Of a stretch of DNA of 7,695 nucleotides, positions 6,212-7,695 are shown piece after piece. The notes under the pieces were generated by a model that searched no databases, had not been told where the DNA came from, and worked only from the letters and a program-made list of their open reading frames with translations. This DNA comes from RGIG5579 sp045580105 (GTDB lineage: Bacteria; Bacillota; Clostridia; Oscillospirales; SIG627), in the NCBI GenBank assembly GCA_045580105.1, contig JAZNNH010000039.1, forward strand, positions 1 through 7,695. Reading direction: 5' to 3'. Each line of letters opens with the position of its first letter. The stretch's first letter is position 1. A program made the position numbers and the translations under genes.

Positions 6212-6907
6212 TCACTGTTCTTCCTGACCCCGCAGCTGTGCCGCAGGAACGGTTTTTCTGATTTGGGAAAGAATATTTTTCATCTCTCCGGGGGAAAACG
6301 CTTCACAGCCCTTTCCCAAAATGTTTCCGGAATCCACAAAGCCCTGCAAGAAATACCGCTTCTCCCCTGCCAACAGGCGGCCCAGAGAGCCGATATCCTC
6401 CGCCGTATGGATTCCCTTGACCAAAGTGGTGCGAAATTCATATTCCACCCCGCTCTTGCGCAGAACGTCCATACTGCGTTCAAACACCGAAATGTCCATT
6501 TCCACGCCGATGGCTCTCTGATAGGACTCGAGGGCACTCTTGACGTCCATTGCGACGTAGTTCACGCCCCCCTCGGCAAGCAGAGCCGAAAGCGCTTCGG
6601 GGTCGGATCCGTTGGTGTCGAGTTTTACGGCATAACCCATTTCTTTCACCTTTTTCACAAAATCGGAAAGATCGGGTTGGAGCAGCGGCTCCCCGCCGGT
6701 AATACACACACCGTCCAAAATTCCCTTTCGCTTTTCCAAATAAGAGAGCACTTCCTGCTCTGCATTTTGCTCTTGGCTCGGGTGCTTGACCAGAGTCGCG
6801 TTGTGGCAAAACGGACAGCGCAGATTACAAGCGCCGCAGAATACCGTGCAGGCAACCTTACCCGGAAAATCCAAAAGGGTCAGCTTTTGAAATCCTTGAA
6901 TATTCAT
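6212..6907 (-). CDS. nrdG: Anaerobic RNR activating enzyme, radical SAM (NrdG2-type), 231 aa
   Basis: A radical S-adenosylmethionine enzyme that abstracts a hydrogen from the NrdD glycine (G663 here) to generate the glycyl radical. The [4Fe-4S] ligands are C27, C31 and C34 in CNLRCPFC, with an extra C24 nearby. The radical SAM GGEP motif is at 71-74, and the N-terminal GFQKLTLLDFPGKVACTVF is typical of the NrdG2 subgroup. Length fits the family. Two ATGs lie six bases apart (6913 and 6907). AAGAGGA directly abuts the first and sits six bases before the second, so 6907 is the better start. It is the first gene of the operon, ahead of nrdD; in many bacteria nrdD comes first. Confidence 0.94.
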   Translation of the reverse strand: MNIQGFQKLTLLDFPGKVACTVFCGACNLRCPFCHNATLVKHPSQEQNAEQEVLSYLEKRKGILDGVCITGGEPLLQPDLSDFVKKVKEMGYAVKLDTNGSDPEALSALLAEGGVNYVAMDVKSALESYQRAIGVEMDISVFERSMDVLRKSGVEYEFRTTLVKGIHTAEDIGSLGRLLAGEKRYFLQGFVDSGNILGKGCEAFSPGEMKNILSQIRKTVPAAQLRGQEEQ

Positions 6908-6913
6908 TTTCAT

Positions 6914-6920
6914 TCCTCTT
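6914..6920 (-). promoter_or_regulatory. Ribosome binding site that decides the nrdG start
   Basis: AAGAGGA on the - strand touches the upstream ATG (6913) with no spacing and leaves six bases to the downstream ATG (6907). Ordinary Shine-Dalgarno spacing therefore favours 6907. Confidence 0.75.
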
Positions 6921-6937
6921 TGATTTGTTGCCTATAC

Positions 6938-6966
6938 AGTATACCACATCTTTTTTCCCGCGTCAA
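6938..6966 (-). promoter_or_regulatory. Sigma-A promoter of the nrdG-nrdD-trxB operon
   Basis: TTGACG (6961-6966) and TATACT (6938-6943) on the - strand are exactly 17 bases apart, a near-consensus housekeeping promoter. Transcription should start near 6931, about 25 bases before the nrdG start. The -10 lies in an 11-base inverted repeat, TATAC-A-GTATA (6933-6943). Confidence 0.88.
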
Positions 6967-6973
6967 GAAAAAG

Positions 6974-6989
6974 CCACAAGATATTGTGT
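6974..6989. promoter_or_regulatory. NrdR-like box, promoter-proximal
   Basis: The 16-mer CCACAAGATATTGTGT differs at one position from ACACAAGATATTGTGT, which fits the imperfect palindrome (roughly acaCwAtATaTwGtgt) bound by the RNR repressor NrdR. It lies 7 bases upstream of the -35, centred near -50. Confidence 0.8.
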
Positions 6990-7005
6990 GTTTATCAAAA
7001 AGTGC

Positions 7006-7021
7006 AAACAATATCTTGTGT
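7006..7021. promoter_or_regulatory. NrdR-like box, promoter-distal
   Basis: Read on the - strand this is ACACAAGATATTGTTT, again one base from the ideal palindrome. The linker to the proximal box is 16 bases and the centre-to-centre distance is 32 bp, about three helical turns. That spacing is typical of NrdR box pairs, where NrdR binds cooperatively on one face of the DNA. Confidence 0.8.
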
Positions 7022-7041
7022 TGCAAGGGGTGAAAAAGAAG

Positions 7042-7076
7042 AAGCCCCTTTGCCGTAAAATTCGGCAAAAGGGCTT
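7042..7076 (-). terminator. Terminator of the small lipoprotein gene
   Basis: A 14-bp inverted repeat with one mismatch (7042-7055 with 7063-7076), core GGGCTT/AAGCCC and TTTGCCG/CGGCAAA, encloses a 7-base loop. On the - strand it is followed by a pyrimidine tract ending in five T. It lies 32 bases after the lipoprotein stop and insulates the NrdR-controlled promoter from upstream transcription. Confidence 0.8.
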
Positions 7077-7108
7077 GAAATCTTTGCTTTATTCGACTTT
7101 TTTATCTC

Positions 7109-7465
7109 TCAAATACGGTGAAAAACGAGGGGTTCCTGATCCTTAGCAGACAGGGTCAGAGTATCATTTGTGACAAAGAATTGATACTGTGAATTTTTGC
7201 CGTCACTGCAGATGGTCAGATTCTCTCCCTGAACAGAAAACGTTCCGAACGGAATGGAAAACGGAATCTCATCTCCGGCTTTCTGTTCCAAATTAATTTT
7301 CCCCTCTTCGGTGAAATGATAGACCATATCGACCGTGCCCAGTGCCTCGTCTTCGATGCTGATCTCCCACCGTCCGACCAAGCTCTGCTCGGAAGAAGAA
7401 CAGGAAGCAAGGGACAACAAACACAAAAAAACAAGCAACAGCGCAACCAAACTTTGCTTTTTCAC
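7109..7465 (-). CDS. Small secreted lipoprotein, possible lipocalin-like beta-barrel, 118 aa
   Basis: The GTG start gives a short basic N-terminus (MKKQS), a hydrophobic core and the lipobox LASC with C22 as the lipidated cysteine, so the mature protein should be tethered to the outer face of the membrane. The mature part starts SSSEQSLVGRWEIS and continues with alternating polar and hydrophobic stretches (YHFTEEGKI, GTFSVQGENLTI, YQFFVTNDTLTL), a pattern of small lipocalin-like domains such as DUF5640; the family assignment is tentative. The start at 7465 has AGGGAGG eight bases upstream and lies downstream of the promoter. Longer in-frame starts (ATG at 7495, alternative start at 7522) fall within the promoter itself and are unlikely. 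Function unknown. Confidence 0.8.
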   Translation of the reverse strand: MKKQSLVALLLVFLCLLSLASCSSSEQSLVGRWEISIEDEALGTVDMVYHFTEEGKINLEQKAGDEIPFSIPFGTFSVQGENLTICSDGKNSQYQFFVTNDTLTLSAKDQEPLVFHRI

Positions 7466-7473
7466 TTCGCGTC

Positions 7474-7480
7474 CCTCCCT
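7474..7480 (-). promoter_or_regulatory. Ribosome binding site that decides the lipoprotein start
   Basis: AGGGAGG on the - strand lies eight bases before GTG 7465. Starting there produces a well-formed lipoprotein signal peptide, which the upstream starts would bury behind a charged extension. Confidence 0.75.
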
Positions 7481-7493
7481 TTCGTTTTTTCTC

Positions 7494-7522
7494 ATTATGA
7501 CCGAATCCGAGGGCTTTGTCAA
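7494..7522 (-). promoter_or_regulatory. Sigma-A promoter of the lipoprotein gene
   Basis: TTGACA (7517-7522) and CATAAT (7494-7499) on the - strand are 17 bases apart. Transcription should start near 7487, giving a leader of roughly 20 bases before GTG 7465. The promoter sits 30 bases after the stop of the preceding gene. Confidence 0.82.
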
Positions 7523-7552
7523 TGGGTTTGATTAAAAAAATCTATATTTTAT

Positions 7553-7695
7553 TTACTTATTGTTCATAATTTTGACCACCGAAACGCTCAGGTCATCGCG
7601 GAACTGCCCTTTCTCCTTTGCCTGTTCAAAAATCCGTTCGCAAAGCGCGGCGGCACAATCAAAGCTCGCGCCGGAAAGCAAGCGAATGAGCCATC
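7553..7695 (-). CDS. PP2C/SpoIIE-like serine phosphatase, C-terminal 46 residues (5' part outside window)
   Basis: An open frame enters from the right edge and ends at TAA 7553-7555. It is too short to be judged alone, but the fragment contains ALCERIFEQAKEKG followed by FRDDLSVSVVKI. This matches the last helix and final strand of PPM/PP2C phosphatases, where the DD pair supplies a metal-binding aspartate and is followed by a hydrophobic strand. In Clostridia such a tail is expected of SpoIIE (the forespore phosphatase that activates sigma-F) or of an RsbU-like stress phosphatase; the fragment cannot separate them. No clear hairpin terminator follows, only an AT-rich gap, so some read-through into the lipoprotein gene is possible. 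Confidence 0.6.
   Translation of the reverse strand, partial: WLIRLLSGASFDCAAALCERIFEQAKEKGQFRDDLSVSVVKIMNNK

Noticed and set aside
3716..7033. A 1105-codon open frame on the + strand antisense to trxB, nrdD, nrdG and their promoter
   Set aside because: It covers genes with unambiguous family motifs on the other strand, crosses the promoter and NrdR boxes, and its translation shows no recognisable domain. Its length is a side effect of codon choice in the real genes.
7466..7522. N-terminal extension of the lipoprotein from starts at 7495 or 7522
   Set aside because: Both codons lie within the TTGACA/CATAAT promoter, upstream of the likely transcription start, and would place charged residues before a good lipoprotein signal.

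Overview
The window looks like a chromosomal segment of an anaerobic Gram-positive bacterium of the Clostridia. The inference rests on a class III (strictly anaerobic) ribonucleotide reductase with NrdG, a LytR-CpsA-Psr wall protein, strong GGAGG-type ribosome sites, canonical sigma-A promoters, NrdR-like boxes, a lipobox lipoprotein and the tail of a PP2C/SpoIIE-like phosphatase. GC content looks close to balanced. No rRNA, tRNA, insertion sequence, CRISPR array or phage gene was seen.

Left part, + strand: the C-terminal part of a TrkH/KtrB potassium channel subunit (cut by the window edge) overlaps by ATGA with a complete HD-domain phosphohydrolase gene. A perfect 12-bp hairpin flanked by A and T runs (1502-1545) ends this pair and can also serve the convergent gene from the right.

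Middle, - strand: an LCP-family gene (1338-2708) has its own promoter. Its reading frame passes through the shared terminator and stops only inside the antisense of the HD gene.

Main region, - strand: nrdG (6212-6907), nrdD (3827-6199) and a thioredoxin-reductase gene (2865-3776) form one operon. It has a textbook promoter (TTGACG-17-TATACT), two NrdR-like boxes 32 bp apart centre to centre just upstream of the -35, and a strong terminator at 2824-2856. The encoded NrdD carries an extra C-terminal thioredoxin/NrdH-like domain with a CPNC motif. The neighbouring reductase keeps its CAVC redox centre but lacks the usual NADPH-phosphate-binding HRR motif. Together they read as a self-contained anaerobic dNTP system: NrdG makes the glycyl radical, NrdD reduces ribonucleotides, the fused redoxin re-reduces the active site, and the flavoprotein probably recharges the redoxin. 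This is the most interesting part of the window.

Right end, - strand: a small lipoprotein (7109-7465) with its own promoter and terminator, preceded by the last 46 codons of a PP2C/SpoIIE-like phosphatase cut by the window edge. No stretch longer than about 300 bases lacks a gene. The larger gaps (2709-2864 and 6908-7108) are filled by promoters, operators and terminators.
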